A DNA stretch of 64,000 nucleotides, from positions 1,674,001-1,738,000 of the forward strand of contig AP024866.1 in NCBI GenBank assembly GCA_024346835.1. Reading direction: 5' to 3'. The stretch's first letter is position 1. Each line of letters starts with the position of its first letter. Below, in pieces: positions 56,791 to 64,000 of this stretch. This stretch comes from Vibrio comitans. GTDB lineage: Bacteria > Pseudomonadota > Gammaproteobacteria > Enterobacterales > Vibrionaceae. The notes below the pieces were generated by a model that saw nothing but the letters and a program-made list of their open reading frames with translations, searched no databases and had not been told where the DNA came from. A program made the position numbers and the translations under genes.

Positions 56791-57924
56791 ATGAACAACT
56801 TAAAAACCATGGCGTGTTTGCTTAGTGTGTTTTTAGTCAGTAGCTATACCTTCGCAGCATCTACAGAAAATAATCAATATTCACCTAAAGTGTTTTTGGA
56901 TCATACCAGCAAATACAACACCTTAGATGGGCTTACCCTAGATAAACAAGGCAACATCATTGCCTCAGTGCCAAACTTCAATAACGACTACTTAATAAAA
57001 AACGGCACCATTGAAACAGCGGCCCCACCCGTAATGGCAATCATTACCAAAGATAATCAAGTCAGCGATTGGTACCAATTTAAACCAGAAGACATGCACC
57101 AAGGCACAGGCAAGATTGGCCCTATGGAGTGCGCCTTTGGCCCTGATGGCAATCTGTATATCGCGGATATGCAAGTATTGTGGGACGGGAATAATGCCTC
57201 ACGAGTACTTCGTATCAATATAGTCGATGGTAAGCCTGTCGATATGGACGTGGTTGTTGAAGGGTTTATCGTCGCCAATGGTCTTACTTGGAAAGGCGAT
57301 ACCTTGTTTGTCACCGAGTCCATCTTAGTTCACGAGGCTGCGCCCGCCGAAGGTGAGAAAAAAGCGCCCCTACGAAGTGGTGTCTATGCATTCTCATTAG
57401 AAGAATTGCAACAAGGTACAGTGACATTATCGCCTTATAGTGAAGCCAAAGACCCACACCTAGTCGCGCAGATGGTTTCGAGTAATCGTGTTGGGTTTGG
57501 TGCTGATGGGCTTGCGGTTGATGATGAGGGTAATCTGTACACCTCTATCATGGAAGACGGCGTTATCTATAAAACCCAATTTGATCAAGACGACAACATC
57601 CTAAGTACCAAGATATTTACCGCTAGCGATAAAATGGTTTCATCAGACGGCATCCTATGGGATAGCAACCGACAAAAACTCTATGTTGCCGATATCCTAA
57701 ATAATGCGGTGCACTCTGTAAGTACTGATGCGAGTGTGGAAACCCTGCACCAAAATGCTGATACCTCTGGTGCCGACGGTTCCTTAGATCAACCCGTAGT
57801 GCTGTTACTTCGCGATGACCAACTGATTGTGGTCAACATGGATATCGCCTGGATTACCCCTAAAGGTGTAGCAGTGAATACCGAAGTAGAAGCACCGTTC
57901 AACCTTTCCGTCATCGACTTATAG
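56791..57924 (+). CDS. Exported SMP-30/gluconolactonase-like beta-propeller
   Basis: A periplasmic protein of 377 residues. The signal peptide is MNNLKTMACLLSVFLVSSYT and cleaves near TFA-AS. The rest shows repeated propeller blades with D-G-L-x-x-D-x-x-G-N patterns: LDGLTLDKQGNIIASV, CAFGPDGNLYIADM and FGADGLAVDDEGNLYTSI. Several acidic residues could bind the calcium or zinc used by SMP-30 lactonases. AAGGA precedes the ATG. Substrate unknown. It is divergent from a LysR gene. Confidence 0.85.
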   Translation: MNNLKTMACLLSVFLVSSYTFAASTENNQYSPKVFLDHTSKYNTLDGLTLDKQGNIIASVPNFNNDYLIKNGTIETAAPPVMAIITKDNQVSDWYQFKPEDMHQGTGKIGPMECAFGPDGNLYIADMQVLWDGNNASRVLRINIVDGKPVDMDVVVEGFIVANGLTWKGDTLFVTESILVHEAAPAEGEKKAPLRSGVYAFSLEELQQGTVTLSPYSEAKDPHLVAQMVSSNRVGFGADGLAVDDEGNLYTSIMEDGVIYKTQFDQDDNILSTKIFTASDKMVSSDGILWDSNRQKLYVADILNNAVHSVSTDASVETLHQNADTSGADGSLDQPVVLLLRDDQLIVVNMDIAWITPKGVAVNTEVEAPFNLSVIDL

Positions 57925-57955
57925 AAAACGACCTTTCTTTCATAATGACTAACTA

Positions 57956-57978
57956 GCCTATTGCCTCACACAATAGGC
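57956..57978 (+). terminator. hairpin after the SMP-30-like gene
   Basis: GCCTATTG pairs with CAATAGGC around seven bases. No U-run follows. Confidence 0.45.
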
Positions 57979-58132
57979 CAGTCTTTACCCAAAGTATCCC
58001 TTAGCCAAACTAATTCTGTCCACAAAGCCCGTCTGTAAAACAACAGTGTTCAAATCAATCCTATTCTTCAAAACACACCAGATATTTGCCCTACAATCTT
58101 GGTATTGATTGGTTTAATTTCTGAGTACTTAT

Positions 58133-58453
58133 ATGAAAAAAATCATTTTCTTTGTTCCCGTCAACAATACCGAAGAGGTAAAAAATGCCCTGTTCGATGC
58201 TGGTGCAGGAAAAATTGGAGACTACGATCGCTGCTGCTTTGAAACACAAGGCCAAGGGCAATTTCGCCCGTTAGCCAAGGCCAATCCACATATTGGTACT
58301 CATGGTGCGGTTGAGTGTCTAAAAGAACTGAAAGTAGAGTTAGTCTGTGATGATAGATACATAAAACAAAGCATTGAAGCACTGCTCGAGGCCCACCCTT
58401 ATGAAGAGGTCGCCTTTGAGGTGTACGATATGTTGGATTGGAAAACCTTCTAA
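58133..58453 (+). CDS. YqfO/NIF3-insert-like small protein
   Basis: A 106-residue protein equivalent to the PII-like insert of NIF3/YqfO proteins (COG3323). IIFFVPVNNTEEVKNALFDA, GAGKIGDYDRCCFETQGQGQ and AHPYEEVAFEVYDM are the conserved blocks. It has a ferredoxin-like fold of the CutA/PII type. The free-standing form occurs in many proteobacteria. The function is unknown; metal or nucleotide binding has been suggested. Confidence 0.85.
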   Translation: MKKIIFFVPVNNTEEVKNALFDAGAGKIGDYDRCCFETQGQGQFRPLAKANPHIGTHGAVECLKELKVELVCDDRYIKQSIEALLEAHPYEEVAFEVYDMLDWKTF

Positions 58454-58526
58454 CTGGTAAGTCAAAGGCCGGTTGATGAATTAAATAGCGTCAGCAACCA
58501 GTTGGTTCTTTTGAGAATATAGAGAT

Positions 58527-59240
58527 TCAGCTCTCTATGCGTTCTATCTTTCGTTGCATCAACAAATACGCGCGCCAGTAATTAAATATGCCCCCAAGCA
58601 AAAACAATATGCTTCCAAGCATATATTGCCACGCCAGAAAATTAAGAATGAGCAAGTGATCAGTCGGAGATTCAAAGGCCCAAAGATAAGGCACTGACGC
58701 AATTGCGTACAATACTGAACCTACGATAAAGGTAATGGACGTTAGATTCATCAGCTGCAACAGCTGTACCGACTCTGCCCTTATAATCAAGAAGACGTTA
58801 GTTGATGCCCCAAACACAAACAATACACTGCCAATAATAAACAGCCAGGCACTCGCTATGGGGTACCCTATCACCTCAAACCCAACAACTCGCCCCAAAA
58901 CAAAACTAAGCGTCCCCATCATGTAGGTAGCACCCGCAAAATACTCAAGCCTATCTTGCCGATTATGAGCGGTATGACTTTTCCAGTAGCGTCGTATTTC
59001 TGCCATATCATGAACATTCACCACTAGATAAATCAAAGAAGCAATCAGGAAGATCACTCCACCGATATGAGAATATTGAGCTTGGTTTGGGAAAAAGAAA
59101 TAGCTGCCAATGACAAAAAGGATTCCGCCGATCTTATAAGCAATGGCATTGATGGTTTCCCAACGAAACTGGGAGGCGAGTTCCTTTTTATTGGCGGTTA
59201 AATTCATGATACGTCGACGATTAGAAAAGACGTGAGGCAT
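58527..59240 (-). CDS. YrhK-domain membrane protein
   Basis: A 237-residue protein with six to seven hydrophobic segments arranged as repeated YrhK-like units. The first unit is RWETINAIAYKIGGILFVIG with NVHDMAEIRRYW after it, and the others match ETINAI..G/FVIGS/YLFF-style segments. YrhK proteins have no assigned function. An internal ATG at 59207 is an alternative start. It stands alone, next to the lipoprotein gene in the divergent direction. Confidence 0.75.
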   Translation of the reverse strand: MPHVFSNRRRIMNLTANKKELASQFRWETINAIAYKIGGILFVIGSYFFFPNQAQYSHIGGVIFLIASLIYLVVNVHDMAEIRRYWKSHTAHNRQDRLEYFAGATYMMGTLSFVLGRVVGFEVIGYPIASAWLFIIGSVLFVFGASTNVFLIIRAESVQLLQLMNLTSITFIVGSVLYAIASVPYLWAFESPTDHLLILNFLAWQYMLGSILFLLGGIFNYWRAYLLMQRKIERIES

Positions 59241-59568
59241 AGATACAATTCTCGACTGATGAGGAAAATCGCTTAGAGCGAATAAAGGATATGGATAGGA
59301 AGAGGTGATGAACTTCTATCTCGAGTTCATTTTATCCATTAAGTGCGCTGCGGCTAATCTCGAGTGATGGACTAGACCCTACATTCTAGACAGAATCAAA
59401 AAAAAACTTATCGCTCTCTCTAACCCCTTTAAAGAAACCAGATTCACTGCAATCCAAGTCACAGTGAAATCAGAAATATTATTTCCCATTACAACATTAT
59501 GCTCATGCGTTCATTAAGCTAGCCCGCAAATTGACCTCATCAACTGATGACGAATCCAAGGGGGGATT
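59241..59568. other. 328-base divergent gap, no gene seen
   Basis: It contains ATGAACT paired with AGTTCAT around 59308-59330, followed by T-rich sequence, and a run of nine A near 59400. No ORF. The promoters of the YrhK and lipoprotein genes must lie here. Confidence 0.4.
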
Positions 59569-60288
59569 ATGAAAAAAAGCGCAATGGCTGTAGTGGTGAT
59601 AGCGGGAATGACACTTCTATCTGGCTGCAATGCAGACTCTGAAATCAAAAACATTGAACACAAGGCTGAGAAAGAAGTACTTCGCAATATAGATGGGCTT
59701 ACAGCCGCTGAGGTAGCGCTCACATTCAGAGCCCCTGACATCAGCGAACGCGAACCTGCTAATACTTGCTATGTACGCACAGGCGAGCATGAATTAGCGG
59801 CAAGCGTGTCAAAAACCGATGTTGCTTACGTTGAAGCATCAGACCCTATCTCTGAAAAATACGACGACTCTTGTAAAGCGCTTGGGTTAGATCGCAGCAA
59901 CCTTAATGTGCAGGTAGACTTCAATGAGGCTGACACTCAAGTCGATCGAGTTCGACGTAGCTTTAAGAACTTCGAGGTTCAACAAGATTTTTCCAGTCCT
60001 TTAGCACTGCCAGATTATGGCCAAATTACACTACGTAGTCCTTATGAGGAAATGAAAGGCTATGACTACCAGGTGACTATCGCACTTGAGAACAAAGATA
60101 GTGACAAAGTGGTGCTTAAATCAGGCTTCGTAAAACACAACGCTGACGAATCAGACTGGACTATCTCTCCTCGTAGCACGACCTACAAAAACGTTAGAGA
60201 TATAAGAAGCCACAGCGGAATACCGAACTCAGTAAAAAGACACGATGCAATCAATGATACATGGAAAGACTACTTACAGACTCCATAG
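59569..60288 (+). CDS. Lipoprotein of unknown function
   Basis: A 239-residue lipoprotein: signal MKKSAMAVVVIAGMTLLSGC with the lipobox LSGC (Cys20). I do not recognise the mature domain. It holds two more Cys (near residues 66 and 104) that could form a disulfide, and it is polar without membrane helices. The lysine-rich C-terminus ends DTWKDYLQTP. A strong GGGGGG site precedes the ATG. It forms a single-gene unit with its own terminator. Confidence 0.8.
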   Translation: MKKSAMAVVVIAGMTLLSGCNADSEIKNIEHKAEKEVLRNIDGLTAAEVALTFRAPDISEREPANTCYVRTGEHELAASVSKTDVAYVEASDPISEKYDDSCKALGLDRSNLNVQVDFNEADTQVDRVRRSFKNFEVQQDFSSPLALPDYGQITLRSPYEEMKGYDYQVTIALENKDSDKVVLKSGFVKHNADESDWTISPRSTTYKNVRDIRSHSGIPNSVKRHDAINDTWKDYLQTP

Positions 60289-60322
60289 ATCAAGTGATGT
60301 ATCGTTAGGTAGTTACCAAATA

Positions 60323-60348
60323 AAAAGGAGCTCATTTGAGCTCCTTTT
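60323..60348 (+). terminator. terminator of the lipoprotein gene
   Basis: AAAAGGAGCTC pairs perfectly with GAGCTCCTTTT around four bases; a T-run is included. Confidence 0.88.
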
Positions 60349-60407
60349 CTAGTTATTAGCAGAGAGAAATTTATCTATCGTATCGCTTATTAACCTAAAC
60401 GCTTGAT

Positions 60408-60577
60408 CTACGGGCGAGAAACCAACGCCAATTCTTGTTCACAATAAGCAGTAGTCCATTGCTCCAAAAGTTCCGGATTCTGACTTACTTGATGCATATC
60501 CGTAACCACAAAATGTAAGAAGTGCTCATGGAAATCCGCTGCCTCGATATCAGCGCTAGATTTCCGTACGCGATTCG
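60408..60577 (-). pseudogene. C-terminal fragment of an unidentified gene
   Basis: On the minus strand a frame runs from a stop near 60580 to TAG at 60408 without any start codon. It reads like real protein, for instance DFHEHFLHFVVTDMHQ and LLEQWTTAYCEQELALVSRP. It breaks off where the direct repeat at 60581 begins. I cannot name the parent family. Confidence 0.5.
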
Positions 60578-60580
60578 TGC

Positions 60581-60644
60581 TTCAAGTTCTAGCACAACTA
60601 TTCCACGCTCATTCAACAAACCATGGATTAACTCACAATACTCT
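60581..60644 (+). repeat. direct repeat, left copy
   Basis: TTCAAGTTCTAGCACAACTA and about 45 further bases closely match 63180-63244. In the gene's frame it reads Phe-Lys-Phe-stop against Phe-Lys-Leu-stop in the right copy, so it looks like the 3' end of a lost paralog. Confidence 0.75.
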
Positions 60645-60755
60645 GTTCTCAAGTGAAGAATTCGAGTTATAGATAAGAGAAAAGTAACTCACTATAAAAG
60701 AAGTACAGCTCATCCAAAGACTTAATCCTATACTGGTATTAGTTCACACAAGTTC

Positions 60756-63191
60756 ATGAGATATATGGAAATATCGACTCAGCACTTCCGCTTCATTAAG
60801 TTGCACCTATTTCTTTTACTCTGTTTTATCGCAAGTTGCAGTTTGGCTGTACCCTACTTCGAAAATGCGACTGTTACTGAAATTGGTCTAGCGGTATGCA
60901 GTGGAGTCATCTGGATAGCTTTTGGGTTTCTAGCAAGAGAAAAACAAGAGCTAAAGCTACTTTGCTTAACCCTGTTACTCACTCTCTCATCGATCTACAC
61001 CTACCAGTCATTCTTTGCCATAGACAATGAAGTCGCCAGTGCATTATTAGTTAACTTCTTATGGTTATTACTATTGTCTCTTCAGGCCTACACATACTTG
61101 AAAGTTATTTCGTGGCTGGCCGTAGTGGCACTGATTGGAGTCAGCTGTACCTTGTTTTTGGGCAATATTTACTATGGTTCACTAGATAAAGAGTTGATCT
61201 TTGCCATCATGCAAACCAATACCGCAGAGCTAGCTGAATACTTAAGATTCTTACTTGATGCTGAAGCCATTCTTGTCATAGCTGTATCTTTTAGCTTACT
61301 TATTATCTGGTTGCATTACGCCACAACAACCTCGTTCAAGGCCCCGTTGCTCAGTGTTTGCTTGGTCTTTCTTTCTGGATATACTCTACTTTTACCCAAT
61401 GGTTATTTAGGTATCAAAGCTGCACTAGCATATGCCGAACAGTATCACTACGAATTGGAACAGCTACAAAAGGTTATTCACCGCCGCACATCCAACCTTA
61501 CGGACTATCAAGCGACTACAAACTCTAATGGCAGCCTACATGTACTAGTTATTGGTGAATCTTTATCTCGGTTTCATCTCAACAACTATGGATACCGCCG
61601 AAACACAACGCCATGGATAAACCGCAGTGATCCTGTCGTATTTGAACACGCCTACTCCAGTCACACTCACACCATGGAAGTACTCTCTCAGGCCCTAACT
61701 CAAAGTAATCAGTACAACAAATTGGATTATTACCGTAGTGCTTCTCTCATTGATGTTTTGAATCAAGTAGGCTTTCAAACAGCATGGATTAGCAATCAAA
61801 TTTCAGCGGGCATATGGGATAACTTGGTGTCAGCTCTTGCACAAGAAAGCAATTACGTTCGTTTTATCAATACCAACGTCGGAAAATCTGACCATACTCG
61901 AAAACTAGATGATGCATTAATAAATGAATTCGAAGCATACCTTTCCCACCAAGATCTATCACAGGATCACTTCATCGTTTTGCATATGATGGGGAGTCAT
62001 ATCAATTATTGTGACCGCATCAAAGGCGCTGAGTTATCTATAGCATCGGCGCCTAACTATCTGTATTTAAATAAAGAAAACGAATGTTACGATAAGACCG
62101 TGTTATTCACCGACAAAGTACTTGAACAAATACATCACATCGCATCAAAAACACCCTATTTCACTTCCATGACCTTTTTGTCTGATCATGGGGAAGAAGT
62201 TTTTGAAGGCTTAGGGCACGATGCAAGGAAGTTTAAAGAGACAATGGCTGAGATTCCGATGTTCATTTGGCCAGGAAACAATATGCACCTCTCGAAGCTA
62301 GAAACTCTCAAATCACACCGAAATAGAATATTCTCCAACGACCTACTTTTTGACACCATATTAGGTCTGACCGATGTTAACACTCCAGTAAAGTCTAACG
62401 ACTTTGATATAAGCTCCAGTCAGTTTCACTTACCGATCTCTGAAGCAAAAACGATGCACTCTTCAGTCCCGATATCTAGCTTGCCGCTATTCCAGGCTCA
62501 AAATAATCTGTTAAAGGTCAATAACCTAATGGCACACAGAGTCAATACCATTGGTGCTATGGATGATGCTTATAAACAAGGATTCAAGGGCATTGAGCTT
62601 GACGTGATTTTTGATGGCGATAGCAACACAATCGTCGTGGGCCATGACAAAGGCACGCTATCAGGTCTAACGCTTAAGCAGTATATGGATTTCGAGAAAG
62701 GCCGCTTTAATGCCATATGGCTTGATTTTAAGAACATTGATGAAACTAATCTGGAGTCTGTATTTTTAGAACTAGAATCTTTGGACAAGCAATACTCTCT
62801 AAAGAAACGCTCTCTTTTGGAAACATCATCCACCTCGCCTAAGATAAGGCAATTATCTCAGGCTAAATGGAAAACCAGCTACTACCTACCCACGAAAGAG
62901 TATATAGAAATCTCAGCCTCATCCTCCTCTAGGATAAAGAAATCCAAACAACAACTCTTTGAACAACTTTCCACGCAAGAGATGACCTCACTCAGCTTCG
63001 ATTCCTCTCTACTGAAATTTGTTCAAGCCCACCTGCCGGAAGTCACCGATACCTTGAATCTAGAGCTAAATACCTGGACATCATTGCAGGTAGCAGACGA
63101 GTTGCTAAAAAGTAAGTTGAATCAAGCGGGCTTACTTAATGACCAAATAAAGCGCGTTATTGTCGTGCACCAATCTCGTTTCAAGCTTTAG
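60756..63191 (+). CDS. Sulfatase-fold phosphoethanolamine transferase fused to a GDPD-like domain
   Basis: An 811-residue membrane protein. Residues 1-230 hold about six helices, as in EptA/CptA-type transferases. Residues 255-575 form a sulfatase-fold domain: VIGESLSRFHLNNYGYRRNT has Ser269 where EptA has its Thr nucleophile, and TFLSDHGEEVFEGLGHD gives the metal-binding Asp-His. Residues 590-811 resemble a glycerophosphodiester phosphodiesterase barrel: MAHRVNTIGAMDDAYKQGFK with His-Arg, IELDV with Glu and Asp, and VVGHDKGTLSG with the second His, then AIWLDFKN. All core GDPD residues appear intact. The fusion suggests coupling of phospholipid headgroup transfer with phosphodiester hydrolysis on the periplasmic face. 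No good ribosome site precedes either ATG. Confidence 0.78.
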   Translation: MRYMEISTQHFRFIKLHLFLLLCFIASCSLAVPYFENATVTEIGLAVCSGVIWIAFGFLAREKQELKLLCLTLLLTLSSIYTYQSFFAIDNEVASALLVNFLWLLLLSLQAYTYLKVISWLAVVALIGVSCTLFLGNIYYGSLDKELIFAIMQTNTAELAEYLRFLLDAEAILVIAVSFSLLIIWLHYATTTSFKAPLLSVCLVFLSGYTLLLPNGYLGIKAALAYAEQYHYELEQLQKVIHRRTSNLTDYQATTNSNGSLHVLVIGESLSRFHLNNYGYRRNTTPWINRSDPVVFEHAYSSHTHTMEVLSQALTQSNQYNKLDYYRSASLIDVLNQVGFQTAWISNQISAGIWDNLVSALAQESNYVRFINTNVGKSDHTRKLDDALINEFEAYLSHQDLSQDHFIVLHMMGSHINYCDRIKGAELSIASAPNYLYLNKENECYDKTVLFTDKVLEQIHHIASKTPYFTSMTFLSDHGEEVFEGLGHDARKFKETMAEIPMFIWPGNNMHLSKLETLKSHRNRIFSNDLLFDTILGLTDVNTPVKSNDFDISSSQFHLPISEAKTMHSSVPISSLPLFQAQNNLLKVNNLMAHRVNTIGAMDDAYKQGFKGIELDVIFDGDSNTIVVGHDKGTLSGLTLKQYMDFEKGRFNAIWLDFKNIDETNLESVFLELESLDKQYSLKKRSLLETSSTSPKIRQLSQAKWKTSYYLPTKEYIEISASSSSRIKKSKQQLFEQLSTQEMTSLSFDSSLLKFVQAHLPEVTDTLNLELNTWTSLQVADELLKSKLNQAGLLNDQIKRVIVVHQSRFKL

Positions 63192-63244
63192 CACAACTAT
63201 TCCACTCTCTCTCAACAGCACCACTGATTAACTCACAATACTCT
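63180..63244 (+). repeat. direct repeat, right copy
   Basis: It overlaps the end of the fusion gene (stop codon at 63189) and continues 53 bases beyond. It matches the left copy at 60581-60644 with a one-base length difference. Confidence 0.75.
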
Positions 63245-63350
63245 TTTGCAACGTTTTGTTACCTCTGTGTGATCAAGCTGTTTGCTTTATAAACATAAGC
63301 TGATATTCTAGCGAACAGTTGTAAGCTGAAACTTAATATATGGAGTAATT

Positions 63351-64000
63351 GTGAGCCCTCAACGTCCACCACTTCTGTGGTTTAACATTTTTATATTTGT
63401 CTCTAGCCTGTTGTTAGCAGCTGTTGTTACGCCTTGGTATGCGTTTAATTATGGTTTGAGTTGGGCACATCTGATTTGGTTCGTTATCGCATTCAGCTTT
63501 ACCAATTTATCCATTACTGCGGGTTATCATCGCTTGTGGAGCCACAAAACCTATCAAGCTCACCCTATCCTTAAGGCAATTTTTGCTATTGGCGGCGCAT
63601 TCTCGTTGCAAAATAGTGCATTGCACTGGTCTTCGGATCATCGTGAGCATCACAAGCACGTTGACCATGATATTAAAGACCCTTATTCCGCCTCTCGTGG
63701 TTTCTGGTATTCACATATTGGCTGGATGTTGCGCGACTACAACCAAGCTACGTATTCCGATTATCAAAACTGTCGCGACCTTAAAAAAGATAAAGTCGTC
63801 CAGTGGCAGCACAAGTACTACGGGCAACTTGCTGTACTGACCAACTTTGGGCTTCCTATCCTACTCGGTATAATTTACAACGACATTATTGGCATGTTCC
63901 TAGTTATCGGTGCGGTAAGATTGGTTTTAAGTCACCACACGACCTTCTTTATTAACTCACTCGCACACATCTGGGGTAAGCAAACCTTTACCAATAAAAA
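63351..64000 (+). CDS. Acyl-CoA desaturase (partial, runs off the window)
   Basis: A membrane fatty-acid desaturase of the stearoyl-CoA Delta9 type, cut by the window edge after 216 codons. The histidine boxes are YHRLWSH (HxxxxH) and HREHHKHVDHD (HxxHH) with the start of a third region, LSHHTTFFINSLAHIWG. Membrane segments surround these boxes. It begins at GTG 63351 with GGAG six bases upstream. The reading frame is open throughout. It would introduce double bonds into acyl chains at the membrane. Confidence 0.92.
   Translation, partial: MSPQRPPLLWFNIFIFVSSLLLAAVVTPWYAFNYGLSWAHLIWFVIAFSFTNLSITAGYHRLWSHKTYQAHPILKAIFAIGGAFSLQNSALHWSSDHREHHKHVDHDIKDPYSASRGFWYSHIGWMLRDYNQATYSDYQNCRDLKKDKVVQWQHKYYGQLAVLTNFGLPILLGIIYNDIIGMFLVIGAVRLVLSHHTTFFINSLAHIWGKQTFTNK

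Overview
The window looks like a chromosomal segment of a Vibrio (Gammaproteobacteria, Vibrionaceae). The evidence is the norspermidine biosynthesis cluster with its fused aminotransferase-decarboxylase, the uvrY-uvrC-pgsA-tRNA(Cys/Gly/Leu) order shared with enterobacteria, a FabV-type enoyl reductase, a two-adaptor RND pump of the VexIJK/VmeTUV kind, and a small group of gene cassettes next to a Vibrio-type attC site.

Layout. Positions 0.4-5.7 kb: pdxY, the outer-membrane phospholipase gene pldA, and an AaeXAB-like aromatic-acid efflux operon that includes an extra 36-residue membrane ORF. Positions 6.3-9.7 kb: a glutamate decarboxylase followed by an AspT-type antiporter, probably an acid-resistance or proton-motive pair. 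Positions 9.8-14.1 kb: fabV, a GcvR-like ACT regulator, a short AraC protein, a Cof phosphatase and an iron-sulfur uracil-DNA glycosylase. Positions 14.3-19.4 kb: two paralogous small secreted proteins built from a 13-residue WEDPSER repeat. They share a promoter-proximal box and flank a Spy-like/cytochrome c fusion, a small GNAT protein and selO. Positions 19.5-24.9 kb: the norspermidine operon. Positions 25.4-27.6 kb: an MscS channel and eight tRNAs arranged as a tandemly duplicated Cys-Gly-Leu-Gly unit, with tRNA-derived tails after three of the Gly genes. Positions 27.8-34.4 kb: pgsA, uvrC and uvrY on the minus strand, then polB and yciU on the plus strand. Positions 34.4-43.2 kb: an MFS pump, the two-adaptor RND pump and a MerR-methyltransferase fusion. 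Positions 43.4-47.9 kb: an M19 dipeptidase with a divergent AraC regulator, an SGNH esterase and a dienelactone hydrolase. Positions 48.0-50.1 kb: a cassette-like block. Positions 50.1-60.3 kb: assorted envelope, regulatory and transport genes. Positions 60.4-63.2 kb: a sulfatase-fold phosphoethanolamine transferase fused to a GDPD-like barrel, flanked by direct repeats. The window ends inside an acyl-CoA desaturase.

The best candidate for something undescribed is the pair of secreted WEDPSER-repeat proteins. In the first, two adjacent repeats are identical in protein but differ at 8 of 13 codons, all silently, so the peptide itself appears to be under selection. Second-tier items are the orphan cassettes, the PEA-transferase/GDPD fusion with its repeat scar, the tRNA-Gly tails, the Spy/cytochrome fusion and the 36-residue ORF in the efflux operon. 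All family calls come from reading motifs by eye; no database search was possible.
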